The notes below the pieces were generated by a model, which saw nothing but the letters and a program-made list of their open reading frames with translations, did no database searches and was not told the DNA's origin. Below, in pieces: positions 32,223 through 43,975 of a stretch of DNA of 64,000 bases (the first letter of the stretch is position 1; each line of letters opens with the position of its first letter). The stretch lies in contig NW_001865059.1 in the NCBI RefSeq assembly GCF_000002865.3, forward strand, positions 336,739 to 400,738, read 5' to 3'. This DNA is from Monosiga brevicollis MX1. Taxonomy: Eukaryota > Opisthokonta > Choanoflagellata > Craspedida > Salpingoecidae. A program made the translations under genes and the position numbers.

Positions 32223-35200
32223 ATGATGCGCTCATCAAAGCGCAAGTCCTCCATGAAGGGCATGAACCCGGCATTTATCACAGCAGTGAGCAGCTTGGAC
32301 TCCATTGTCAACGCCCCAACACTTGCGCCAAGCGCACCTCCGACAGCTCACATTCATACTCACTGTCCGTGCTAGATTGACGAACACTCGATAAGTGCGC
32401 CGTACTACCTGCAAAACCAGACTGCCAGCCATGTACAAGAGCAGCTTGAGGGTGAGCGCCGTCGCGCCCGCAGTACACCTTGCCAACCAACGACCCGACC
32501 CATGTTGTTCATTGCGACGCTGGCCCTCGGCGCCTAGGTCTACCCGACGGCACGTTTTACATTTACGACGACGGCAAGGGCCACAACTTTTACCTGTGCT
32601 ATCGGTGAGCTGGCTCTTGCAAACCCATCCCAGCCAATGCTCTTCTGCTCACGCCGACTCCTTGTGATAGGCACGCGGAACAAACAAAGACAGCCACCAT
32701 CAGCGCCACTGCGGAGGGCGTTTTCATCTCCACCTCCACTGAGAAGTTTGGCAGTCTGATCGAGCTCGTGTGCTACTACAGGTACAGCAACCATGGCTCG
32801 TGTTTGGTGACCTTACTCGTTGACCCTGCACAACAGCATGGCCCTCTAACCTCTCCTCCCCCACGACTCGGTCGCGACACAGCAACGCAAATGCCGATTT
32901 GCCCGTTCGCCTACAGGTTTGTTCTCGCAGCGAGTTGATCTCCTCTCCTCGCTGTTTTCGAGGATTCCAGCGCCACTCTGGCCCTCACTTGGTGCGGTTA
33001 TACTGGCTAGCTGGACCCTAAAACGTTGAAAAAGGCTCCAAAAGTCTCCAAGAACCGCGCCAAAAGCCTCGAAAAATTTCGCAAAGCTCAAGAGCGCGAA
33101 GAGAAAAAGCGCGAACAAGCCCGCCTCAAGGCAGGTTTTCCCGCCCGATACTCGGTCCCAAACCACGGTGCCTCGTGCTTGCTAACCCGTTGTCCTCTTT
33201 TCTCTAACCCGCTACCCCACTCCGCACCCGAGCAGGGCGCCGAACTTCCCGGTGCCCAATTGACCGTGGCTCACATTGTGACCTGGCTCAAGAACGAGGT
33301 GTGCCCCCTTTTGCTTTCAGTGCCGGCTCGCCACCCAACCCTACAAAGCACAGGCCGCCACCCAATCGCGTCCCCTTTCTCACTGGCATCTGCCGTATCT
33401 AGGGCATGGGCGAATACGCTGGCAACTTTAAGAAGCAAAAGGTCGATGGAGTTCGACTCTTGGCTTTGACCGAAGATGATCTAGCTCGTCTGGGCGTCAG
33501 CGTACGTTTTTGTGCGACGAGTACCCCCATGCTTTCCCCTTTTATAGACTCGCGCTCACCTGTGATTGTGGGTCGGGGCGGTTTGAGCAGTTTCCGCAGC
33601 ACCGCCAGCAAATCATGCGTGCCATCGACAAGCTGCGGCGCCGCTTCGAGGTCAGAGACCATAAAGCGTGCTGGCCTCGTACTTGTCGCCAATAACGTCG
33701 TTTTTGGCTCGCGGGCATCATTTGGCTCCTCACATGCTAAACTTGTCCCGTAGGCTGAAGCAGCAGGCATTGACGTGGAGGCCGAGGTGCGTCTAGGCTC
33801 ACCGACCCCGTGTGGATGTTTCACAATGCATCCTGTGTCGCTGATCGAGACTTGTGGGTTTGCCTTGCCTTCCACTTGCTGCATGCAATGGTGGCCCGCG
33901 TGCCATCTCACATAGGCTGCACAACAAGCTGCGCAGCCTCAACCCTTGATTCCCGAGCCGGAAGAGGGTAAGGCGATTGGCGTCATCGGCCGCAACATTA
34001 ACGGCGTGATTCGTCTCTTTGACGAAGAAACCAACGAAGAAATCGATGACCTCGAGAAGCACCAAGCCGCCATGCGGGCGCGCATTGCCCAAGCCAAACT
34101 CGCGGTATGCCTCATGACCAAGCCCCTACTCCCTTGCCAAGCCTTCCTCCACGCCCATGCTGACTGGACACTTTTTTTTTTCTTTCTTCGTTTTTTTCTC
34201 TCAGCTGCAAGCGGCCAGTGCTCCCAAGACCCCCGTGGCCCAGGCACGGCTGAAATGATCTTTGCTGTTCATTGCCCCTACTTTTGCCTCCTGCCCGGGT
34301 TATTCTTACAGTCCCACGTGTATGCTTTGCTGTCATGGCTCAGGCTTACAATGATGACTTTTACGCGAGCCGCGAAGCCGTGGTGCCGCCCCCGGCCCAG
34401 GCACCACCCGTGATTGAGGACCTTGACATGTATGACGCTGTTCAAAGGTGCGCTGCGCTCTTCCCGCCTCGCCGATGGCCCTTTTCAGTTTGAAGTCATG
34501 CCTCTAATGTGGCGACCCGCTCAACTTCTCCCTTTCTCGTGTCGGCCGTGCTCGACCCTTTAACAGCAAGGATGCCCAGTTTGGCTTTGGCCAAGCAGAG
34601 ACCAGTCTGCCACCGCCGGCCCTGGCCCCACGCGGGGCTGCTGCCCGCTTTCAAGAGCCCATGGGTGGCGACTCGAGCACTGATGATGGTCAGTTTGCCC
34701 GCAGCCACTTGTCAATTCCTGTTTGTGTCCCGAGTTGTTGTGTATCTTTGCGCCACCCTTTTTTTTTTTTTTTTTTTTTTTGTTTCTTTTTGTTTTTTGT
34801 TTTGTTTTTTTTTTTTTTGTTTTTTTTTGTTTTTTCATGGGTACATGGTGCTTGGGTGTTGTACTGCAAACAGGCCCAGCCAGTCTGCCACCGCGCCGTG
34901 GCACAGTAGACAACACGGCCCCGCCACCCGTGCCAGTGTCCAACCGCCCTCCCCCTTTGCCAACATCCGATCGCCCGGGCAGCATCAAGCGAGCACCCTT
35001 GCCAGCGCCCCCCTCGCCAGCAGCTGCCCCGGCTACCCCACCGCCACGCGAAGGCCGACCCCCTGCTGGGCCGCCACCTGTGGCCCAACGGGGGCCCGCT
35101 CTTCCTCCGTCCCGACCCCAAGCCCAAACGCCACCCCCAGTCCCCGAGTCTCCCCACCGACCTTCACTGGGTGCCCGGCCACCCATGGTGCCCCCCGTTG

Positions 35201-37546
35201 GCGGGCGAGGCCCGCTGCCCGAGGTGGGCGGAGCCCCCGTCGGACCCCCACCGGATCACCTATTCCAGTTCAACACCAACCTTCCTCCGCCCGTACGTAC
35301 ATGCGCGCATTGCTTTTAAGTATAAGTGCACCGTCGAGTTCACCACACGGTTTATGAGCGTGCCGTCGTCTTGATAACTTGGTGCGGTGGCAACGACATG
35401 CTAGGATCGGCCTCACGGCGTGGTCGATGTCAAGTCGACGCAGGCTGGCTGGTACTACCGGGGCCCCGGTATCGATCAGGTTAGGCCTCATATTGTAAAC
35501 GCATAAATGCACTTGCGCGCCACGTCTCTTCTCTCGACTTTCTGTTTGATCTGATTCCCGCTCATCTCGGCTGTTTGGGCACTGCTCCCAACATTCACTT
35601 GCGCGCAGCGTATTGAGGAGGTGCGCGGCGCGCCCGAGGGCACCTTCCGGGTCTTGGACGTTCTTGATGACACAGGCAACAACATGCTGGTCCTTGTATA
35701 TGTTGCCGCGGGCCGAGCCTTGGCCAGCTGTCGACTCCACTCGGATAAGGTGGGCTCGCCCGCTTGCCATCACATGGCCAAGGGGCTAAGCCCGCAGTCA
35801 CATCGGCTCACCTTGCCGTACTCTTGAATCACCCTTAGTTTGGCATTGGCTTTAAATTTTCCAAGGAACGCTTCCAAATGCTGTTCGATTTCATTCGCGT
35901 AAGAGCACATGCATCTTCTGTCACGCCACTTTCGCTTCAATAACATCCTCCGTTGAAGACAATGGCTCACTGTGGACATGGGTATGGTGGTTTATCCAGA
36001 ACTATGGCAACGACAACCGCGAGTGCCCCTTTTTGCTGCGCGTGCCTCCCAATATGCTGCGCCTCAAGCTTGATGAGGAGAAGCACAACCTCTTCACTCA
36101 GGCCTGGTTCTTCAAGGATCTCAGCAAGACCACCTGCGAAGACTTTTTGCAATATGAACAAACGGGCAGCTTTGTACGTGCCGAGTCTAGCTCCTTTGCT
36201 CCTTTGGTTTTCCCCGATGGAATATTATAGGCTGGCATGATGGTCAAGTTTGCTTTGACTCGCCTCACCTTTCTGGCCCGACTTTGAGCAGGTGGTGCAC
36301 TCCAGTGAGTCGGCGCCCGGCAGCTACAATCTTGCGTATCTCAATCACACGGTCAACTCGGCGGTCAGTCTGGGAAGCCCTAGGGAGATTGATTTCCGCT
36401 TTTTTGTCTTCCTGTCTGTTCTAATTAGAACGGTTGCGACACTGTTGCCAATGCTTCCGCGTGTGCGTGTATTACAGCTCCTCGAGGCCACGGGCTCGGG
36501 CTTTCGGTTGCAGGGCACCGGCGAGAACTGGCCCTCTCTCCAGGCCGCTATTCAATCGCTGGTTGCTGTGTTTCATCCTACTTTCAATTGCCAACTCCGC
36601 TACATCCGCCCCTTTCACATTTTCATGGAAGAACGCGAGGCCAAATCAAAGATGGCCGGTGCAAGTACGTGTGCTTACATACGCTGCAAGACCCTTTGTT
36701 CCCTTCTTTTTTCTTTTCTTTTCTTTTCTTTTCTTTTCTTCTTTGGTTTCATTTCTACTCTCCATCTAGTTTGTTGAACTGGTGCCCTGTTTGATGCCTT
36801 GAATCCTGATTGTGGCTGGCTCCTCCCCACTTTGTGCTTGGCAAACGTGCGGCTGTCTGATGTAGCCAACACAATGACCATGGATGCCATCGCCCTGCAG
36901 CGCCAACAGTCTTGGAAGGTACGCTTGACGATCCACCGCTGCCCGTAAATCCTGCGTGGCGTGCATCACAACAAAGCTTCGACTTGTTTCTTATCAATGC
37001 CTCGCCTACACCGCCTACACTTGTGGCAATGCTGTGTAGGGATCATCACGCCCACAGGCACGGGCGCCTGCCCCGGCTCCGACTCTCCCTCCCATTCCTT
37101 CGGGCCTGCCCACAATGGACTGGGACTGGCGCTCACGAACGCGCCAAGAAGCTCTTGCGTATCTTCGTGGTAGGTCCCGCTCTGTTCCCCGCCCATTTCC
37201 AACTCGCCGGGCTGACACGCATGCGGCTATGCGGCATCTTAGGCAAACCCCCGGGCACCTTTATTATCCGCGCCAGTGACAAGAGCTTTGCCGCGCTCTC
37301 CATGATTATTGGTGATGGCTCGGACTACCACATGCACATTGAGCAATCTGCAGCTGGTACGTTGTGCTCGTGGCTGTCATGTACTTTTACCGCGAAATTC
37401 CAACTCACTTGCAATGTTTTGCTGTGCATGGGACAGGTGTCAACTTTAAAAAATCGCGGGACGTCTTTGACAATCTCCTCTCGTTGCTGGAGCACTATGC
37501 GCAGCCCTCGCAGAATCTGCTGCCCGTTGCCTTGAACTTTCACTGA
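32223..37546 (+). CDS. SH2-SAM-Pro-rich-SH2-SH2-SH2 adaptor protein
   Basis: Probable phosphotyrosine-signalling scaffold. Start 32223 (MMRSSKRKSSMKGMNPAFIT). SH2-1 (~32378-32920): APYYLQNQTASHVQEQLE, GTFYIYDDGKGHNFYLCYR, EKFGSLIELVCYY; the FLVR Arg is Tyr. A basic helix follows (KKAPKVSKNRAKSLEKFRKA). SAM (~33236-33655): TVAHIVTWLKNE, MGEYAGNFKKQKVDG, LLALTEDDLARLGVS, HRQQIMRAIDKLRRRFE. Then acidic and Ala/Gln linkers and a long Pro-rich region with many PPxP-type motifs (~34560-35297), possible SH3 ligands. SH2-2 (~35404-36050): GWYYRGPGID, EGTFRVLDVLDD, with Leu at beta-B5. SH2-3 (~36090-36590): QAWFFKDLSKTTCEDFL, TGSFVVHSSES, with His. SH2-4 (~37100-37546): MDWDWRSRTRQEALAYL, PGTFIIRASDK, with Arg, FDNLLSLLEHYAQPS, stop at 37546. 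About 18 exons; one intron near 34240 may use a GC donor. Only SH2-4 looks able to bind phosphotyrosine in the standard way. Confidence 0.87.
34760..34837. repeat. T-rich tract in intron of SH2-SAM gene
   Basis: Poly-T interrupted by single Gs, upstream of the CAAACAG acceptor that opens the Pro-rich exon. Confidence 0.9.
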
Positions 37547-40500
37547 CGTGCAAATTTATCTCTGTTCATATTTGAGGCGTGAGTGACTGTTCAAAAGCAA
37601 TACACAACATTGACATACATCACTAAAAAGTCCCTAGGAAAGTATCCCTTGCAGTTTTTGGTTTGAGCCAACAAACTTTTCCCCAAACATACCTTTGAAA
37701 TGGCAGCAGGTCCTGACCTTGCACATCGCATATCTCATTGCACCTTCTTGTGCCTCTTTGGCCATGAGGCTCGAAACATGCCAGTTGCTTTTGTGTCGAT
37801 CTCGAGTTACGGCATTGGCATGATTCGCATGAAGGGCTCTTCTCACCCTCTCACCGATGCTGAAGTCGAGACCTTCTACACGTAAGCATACGCAAGACAC
37901 GAATTGGCACCTGATTGATAAGCAGACCATTTTGCATGAAAGCTTGTGGGTTATCCATTGCCTCTCACCTCGAATTTTTTGTGATCTTTCTATACAGGCG
38001 CAGCGACGAATGCAAGCCACACATGCTCTTGAGGTGTAAGAGCTAGTTCGCTGTGGTACTGACACAGAGAGTGGTGTTAGGGACGAGACATGAGAGCGTG
38101 GCATCGGGCGCTTTTCTTGGTTCCAATTGAAGCTTATTTGCCCTACCACTCACGCGACGATGGGGCATGTCACTGCTCTGGATTGGCGCTTTCCGCTGTG
38201 AATTCAAGCGTTGATCAACGCCTGAGGGAAGACGTCATACATCACGGTCAACAGCTGTCCAAAGGCAGAACGTGTAATTCTTGCCAATTGTTTGCCCGGC
38301 AATTAGCAAGCATGGTTTTGAGCCCTTGAGAAGAAATTCAATTTGAAGCTCAAAAAGGCTAAAGCTCAGACCAAAGCCAAGGCCTAGGCTTTGACTCAGG
38401 CAACCTGCAAAGCGAACATATATCCAAGTGTCAGAGAATGCTTTGTCCAGATTAGATTTTGTACATCAGTCGACACCCCGATAAGCCCATGACCAAAGAA
38501 AACATCGAATCAAGAGCAACGACAGCCAACATGCTGGGCCTTTGGACAGTACACCTTCGTCGTGCTCCTCAATAACCAAGACGCAAGGATACCGGAGTTG
38601 TTCGTAGACGAACACAGAGCGAGCCAGTCACTGCCCTTTTGGCAATTTGCATGGAAACTGACATGGCCCATCCATGACGATACATGCACGACGGGCGCTA
38701 AGCCCACTAGCCATCGGTCCTGCCAAACCCCTGTCTACAGCCACATCCAGCGCGTCATTTGGCCACTTTATGATTCGCAGCACCCATTCAGGCTACTGAA
38801 CTGGTTCTTTTGTTTGGCAATTCACAGTTCAAATTCTACGCAAAGAGTAAATGTCATGACGTAGGAGTTGGGATACACGATCTGCCTTGGCTCGACGCTC
38901 GGCCTAAAGGCACAAATACCACTGTCAGCTGTATGCGGGGAAATGTCAACGTTCCAACACCAAAGAGTCACACAGTGAAGCGGTTCTCAACACCAAGGCG
39001 CACCGATATCCTTGACAAACCCGGCTTCCATCATGCCCGGCCGTTGCAACGCCTGTACATGCCTGTTTACCCCGGCGATGCCGCATGCCGGCCGTCTGCC
39101 AGCCGAGGTGGGATGACCCGAAATGGCAGCCACATATCAGCGGAATACAAGAAGATGAGCATTCGAAAGCTGGCTCAACCATAGTTAATGAGGTAAAAAA
39201 TGTATCCCACCTTTTGATCTCTGAAGATTGATCGAGTGGCCACCAGGGCGCTGCCGTTTATCTTCCTTGCCAGACAGCTCCAGCCTCCAACAGAGGGAAA
39301 AATGAACGGAAAAAATTTATTTTTGGTAACAAATGACCAAAGGTGTTCAAAGGTAACGAATACCCTCACTTTGTTGAAAGTTTATCAGGGGTAGGATTGT
39401 TCTTTTGTCATCATCAATTATTTCACAACAATAGTCAAATTTGTTGTTGACCAGTTGAAAAACTGAAACAACATTTCTCGAAGCTGAACATCACCACCAT
39501 TCTGAGGCGCTTCCAATTTCACAGACACTGGTGACTGGCTCGTCGATTTTCCTTTGAATTCGATGGTGTGAAAATCAGTCCACGTCGCTGTTGATGTCGA
39601 GTCCGATATGATGGTCTTGAAGTCATCGAGCGAAAGGTTACCAGGAGCCCCCTCTAATCGTTTGTCTTTTGACAATTTAGCTGATTTATATTCGAGGCCG
39701 TAGAAGGTTGCTTTGAGGAAATATTCGTCTTGAGAGACGCGTTCTACTGAAAAATCAACTTGAGGCATGACAACGGTGCGCTTTGCATGAAGATCCAGAA
39801 AAATGCGCCCCAGCGTGACGTTTGCAAAGCACCAGCAATATCCAGCTCTCTAGCTCGCTGAGCTCAGCAGCCACACCTGAGTTTAAGCGTCTTCTGCAAC
39901 ATAGTCAAATGCAGCGGCTTAACTCTGCTGAGCCTTATTAGCATGGCGCCATCTGCAAATGTGCAAGATGAAGCACACAAACAAACGGCCTCAGGTTTTT
40001 TAATGTTTTGAAATCAGATTACATCATATCTAGGGCCCAACCTTCATTTATTATGCCTGAGCGTGAAAATCTGAGGGAGATAATGACGCGTACCCAGCCG
40101 TACGCAGGTCTCCAAGGTGCCTTTAGTCGATAAAAAAATCTAGAGACGGCGGAATAGATCACATGCCCTCGATAAGGATTGACTCAAGAGGTTGGGAAGG
40201 TGAGCGGCGCAAACCTCTGGACCCGACAGGGATCTGGCTGGTTAGGGAAAATCCGACCTAACACGCGCCTTGGTACGTGACACCTCGAGCGCACCCTCGA
40301 TGACCAGGACGTGGGATGCCGTTTCATGCCCCGCTCACCACCAGGTGTAATCGCGTTGGTGGGCGGTTGGGAATCGTAGCTCGAGATTGAGCGTGGAGAA
40401 ACGTAGCGGGCACCTCGCGACACACCTCAGACAACAGGGGAGGAAGTGGAGGAGAAGATTTGAAAGGTGTCTTCGACCACTAACAGTGTGAGAGGAACGG

Positions 40501-40741
40501 TTGATTCAGACGATTGTTGTTTGCGGTTGACTGTCGCGAAGCTACAATCTGCAGTGTACATTAGAACTGGGCACCTCCACGCTAAACAGCAATCCAATTG
40601 ATAAACAAGAATTGCAAACGTCACCGTGTCCCCAAATTGTGAAGCCTTGATCCGGATCTTTCCATTCCATATCTCGATTATTAACAGGAAGAGAGGGGCA
40701 AAGAAAGGCCAACGCTCGCAGAGCTGAAAACGCCTCCGATC
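37547..40741. other. 3.2-kb gene-poor stretch
   Basis: By eye, richer in A/T than the flanks and lacking recognisable exons, except one 116-codon minus-strand frame at 39418-39768. Other open frames (37700-37885 plus, 38810-39184 plus) have no family signal and no convincing splice context. No terminal repeats, target duplications or transposase motifs were seen. Confidence 0.6.
39418..39768 (-). CDS. small hypothetical protein, 116 residues
   Basis: Unrecognised. An uninterrupted frame from ATG at 39768 to a stop at 39418, in a stretch otherwise full of stops. The composition is that of a real soluble domain: alternating beta-type and short helices (MPQVDFSVERVSQDEYFLKA, LSLDDFKTIISDSTSTATWT, DFHTIEFKGKS, VQLREMLFQFFNW), few Cys, balanced charge. 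Its A/T-rich codon use differs from the GC-leaning neighbours, which could mean recent acquisition or simply local composition. No intron is needed, unusual for this window. No function proposed. Confidence 0.5.
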   Translation of the reverse strand: MPQVDFSVERVSQDEYFLKATFYGLEYKSAKLSKDKRLEGAPGNLSLDDFKTIISDSTSTATWTDFHTIEFKGKSTSQSPVSVKLEAPQNGGDVQLREMLFQFFNWSTTNLTIVVK

Positions 40742-41815
40742 TCAGGCATCCTGGGGTTTATTGTTCACATCGACGCGGGCCGTACGGCGACGGGTAGCAC
40801 GACGATAGACAAGCTCCTCCTCGCCTTGGCGATGACAGGCCACACGAGCCAGAGTAAAGAGATAGTCGCTGAGCCGGTTGAGAAATTTAAGGGCAGCAGG
40901 TTGCACGGCCTGTACTTGTTGCAGCTCTACGGCCCGCCGCTCCGCGCGTCGACACACCTGTGCAGCGCCGTGATGAGCGAGCCCAATGGTACGGGCTACA
41001 ACGCTGGCCGCGAGTATCGAGCTGTTCAAGGGCAGACGTCACGTACAGTTCGGGCAACGTGGAAGCTGGCCGAGGCCGGCCCGCCGCCAGGGAGAATAAA
41101 GTTCTTGAGCGGCGCGAGCTCTTCCTCGTGTGCGTCAATCAGGGCTTCGAGCTCGGTGACAAAGGCCTCATCCAAAGCGACGGCCTCTAAAATGAGCGAA
41201 TTAAGCAAAGCAGGGGGTGGCAGCAGTCAGAAGAAACGGGTTGCCGTTCGGGGCCAGCCCGAATCCACGATTCACCGGACGTACTGCGCAGGTGCTCGGG
41301 GGTAGCATCATCGTCTGGCGTGACGAGGCAAGAGCTCACGTCCTGCAGGATGCACTGGATTCGTTGCAACTGCTCGTTGATGTCCTGCAAGGCTTGTTCG
41401 GAACGGATGCTGGCCATCGTTACGCTGCAACGCGTGTGCGGGTGAGAGAACGGCCGCGCTCCTGCGAGATTGGAGGGCGTGCGCTGCTGGCCTCACCCAA
41501 GGGCACTGGAGAGCTCGTCGACGGTTCCAACGGCCTCAAAGCACGGGTCATACTTGGGCCGGCGCTCGCCCGTCAGCAAAGCACTTGTACCTGCAAGACG
41601 CACCACCAGCACGCAGCATGAGCCCTCGTCTTCAGCGTGCCTGGTGCCGGAGGTCGCAGCTGGCGAAGAGACTTACCAGCATCGCCAGTGCGCGTGTAAA
41701 TCTTGAAGCCAGCCCGAGACGCAAGTGGTAGCGCCGCGCGCAAGCTACACGCCGTACCACCACGCACAGCTCGGTGCCAGCTCATACCCATGCATCGGCG
41801 CACCAGCGCTGCCAT
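40742..41815 (-). CDS. MMAB: cob(I)yrinic acid a,c-diamide adenosyltransferase, mitochondrial
   Basis: PduO-type ATP:cobalamin adenosyltransferase; makes adenosylcobalamin for methylmalonyl-CoA mutase in mitochondria. Start 41815: [20 protein letters not shown]... is an Arg-rich leader. Exons: 41815-~41685 ([11 protein letters not shown], the ATP-binding N-terminal motif), ~41590-41505 ([29 protein letters not shown]), ~41425-41290 ([32 protein letters not shown]), ~41190-41075 ([35 protein letters not shown]), and ~41000-40742 ([29 protein letters not shown], the family signature with the cobalamin- and ATP-contacting Arg/Asp). Stop at 40742. Slightly over 230 residues, normal for the family. 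Head to head with HOP2. Its presence implies B12-dependent metabolism. Confidence 0.95.
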
Positions 41816-42160
41816 TTTTTATGGTTTTTTTACGACACTGGTCCGCAATCGAATGCAGTCACGGTATTTCGCTAAAATGTCAGCAATTTATTCAGACCAA
41901 CAAAAAACAACAAAACAACAAAACACCCGTCGAAGAACACAGCGAAAAAAAACCGTTGCAAACGGTTTTCGCTTAGGTCGTGCTTCTTCTTTGGCGGGAA
42001 GGATTTGTCGACAAAACTGAGCCTCAAAAGAGCTTGCATTTCTTCGCGGGACGTTGAAGCGCACACACGCAGCACAGAGCATCGACCGTCAGGAACAAGC
42101 AAGTGGGAGGTGATTGAAAGACCACCTGGAGAGGCGCTTGGCAGACAGATCACCGCCGAC
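41816..42160. promoter_or_regulatory. divergent promoter region MMAB / HOP2
   Basis: 345 bp between two start codons on opposite strands. Contains an AACAAAACAACAAAAC tract (about 41904-41925). No defined core element was assigned. Confidence 0.5.
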
Positions 42161-43626
42161 ATGCCGCAACCGGCTGCAAAGAAGCCTAAGCAGATCAAGG
42201 ACGAGAAGGGTGGGTACGCGTGGCCGACATCGGACAGCCAAGGGCATAAAAAAATAAAGCTGTTTTTGTTGGCGCTCACATCATGTGCTCAACCCGCATA
42301 GCTGCGTCCAAGATGCTGGAAGAATACTTGTTGCGCCAGAATCGCCCATACAATGCCAGTACGTGGAGATCTCACCACACACTCGACGCTCCGCTTCGGC
42401 GCACATCCACCGCATTGCTGCTGCGTTTGCTCAATGTGCTGCGCGGCGGTGCCCGCGCCGGTCTGGGTAGATGACCTCTTTGCCAACCTGCACGAAGCCA
42501 TTAGCAAGACGGTATCTTTTACTCCCTGGTTCTCCAAAGTCTGAGCTTCTCGCACATGCTTTAGGTAGCTCATGCAACCCCCTGGCGCACGCAACCCCCT
42601 GTCCTACCTTTTTTTCTCTCCTCTCTCTCTGTGCTTGGAAGGTCGTGGGTCGTGCGCTGGCAGCATCGGCGGAAGCCGGTCGCCTGCGCGAAAAGACCTA
42701 TGGCAAGCAAAAGATTTACTTTGTTCCTCAAACGGACATGGACAAGCTATCCAAGGACGAGCTTGACGCTTTGGATGAGGTAACAGCTGTCCCCGTCAAA
42801 ACACAACCTCCGTACCGACTCTTGCTTACTCGCGATGATTTTTAAATCCCTCAGGAGCTCGACCAATTGCGAAAAACGCACATGGAACTGACTAGCACTG
42901 TCTCTGCCCTTGAAAGCGGTGTGCCATCCCTCCTGGTTCCCATCCTGCCTCCTAGTCCAGCTTCCAGTCTTTTTTTTTTTTTTTTAAACAAAGACCTTCT
43001 TCATGTCTTGCACTCTCTTTGTAGAGTTGTCCAAAACCCTGGCCGAACCAACCACAGACGAGGCCGACAAAACCCTGGCTGAGCTGCAGGCCGAGGTTTG
43101 GTCGCCTTTTGAGTCTTACAGTCAAGGTGCATCTTCTCCCCCCTGAATCATAACCATGTGTTGTTTGTGCGCTGCACTCAGATCATGCGCAAGCAAGCCA
43201 AGTTGAAGGGTCTGCGCGATGATGGCGAGACCATGACCGAAGCTGATCGTAAGCGCATCAATGACAAATATACCAAGTTTCTCGTTGAGTGGAAGAAACG
43301 ACGCCGTCTGGTACGCCTGAAGAATGCCCGCTGCCAGCAATCTCTTTGTTTTGTCTCTCCATAAGCTCACCCAAGAATTAATCTTCATCGTCCGCAGGCA
43401 CGGGACATTCTGGACCAGATTCTGGAGGGCTACCCCAAACCCAAAAAGCAACTTTACGTGCGTACCTCCGTGCTGCTCCTCCTGCGTAATTTTGGCAGTC
43501 TGGGCGGAAACGACAAGCGGCCTGCTCTCATCTAGTGTGCTGGTTGACGGGGAGCCACAGGAAGCCGTTGGCATTGAGACAGACGAAGAGTGCAAGGTGG
43601 ACATCTCGACGTTTGAAAGCGTCTAG
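42161..43626 (+). CDS. PSMC3IP: HOP2 homologous-pairing protein (PSMC3IP)
   Basis: Partner of MND1; stimulates DMC1/RAD51 strand exchange in meiosis. Start 42161 (MPQPAAKKPKQIKDEKG). Winged-helix DNA-binding domain: KMLEEYLLRQNRPYNA, DLFANLHEAISKT, VVGRALAASAEAGRL, REKTYGKQKIYFVPQ (GKQKIYF is a hallmark). Coiled coil: MDKLSKDELDALDE, ELDQLRKTHMELTSTVSALE, LSKTLAEPTTDEADKTLAEL, IMRKQAKLKGLRDDGETMTE. C-terminal domain: INDKYTKFLVEWKKRRRL, ARDILDQILEGYPKPKKQLY joined to EAVGIETDEECKVDI, which matches animal HOP2 (EGYPKSKKQF...VGIETDED). Stop at 43626. About nine exons, ~215 residues, full length. Indicates meiotic recombination machinery in this lineage. Confidence 0.96.
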
Positions 43627-43731
43627 GGCTCTCACTCAAGAGTCATCATGGGCTGTGCCCGCTTATTCGTGAATGCGTGCGTGCGTGTGTGGGTCAGTGA
43701 CTGGTTGATGTGTATGGCAGAAAATTGAGCG

Positions 43732-43773
43732 TGTCCCAACTCCCACCTGTTATGTCCCAACTCCCACCTGTTA
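43732..43773. repeat. 21-bp tandem duplication
   Basis: Two identical 21-bp units (43732-43752, 43753-43773) in the HOP2 3' flank, between convergent genes. Confidence 0.93.
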
Positions 43774-43975
43774 CGTTTCAATCCATATCGAGGGGGTGCG
43801 TGAGTGGCCAGAGAGTGTGATGCAGCTTCGAATGCAGCTTTAATTGTGATGCAGAGTTCGACGGCGCGAATTAAAAAAAAAAGAGGGGAGATCGCTTAAA
43901 AGGAAATCGAAAAAAAAGCAAAGTGTCGAAACAGGTTTCCGGCCTTGAGCACAAGCGATTTGAATGCCGGTGCCT

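Noticed and set aside
37700-37885. 61-codon plus-strand frame after the SH2-SAM gene
   Set aside because: Starts 154 bp after the stop, no SH2 or other signal, no convincing exon partner.
38810-39184. 124-codon plus-strand frame
   Set aside because: Unstructured composition and overlapping frames on the other strand of similar length; no evidence for translation.
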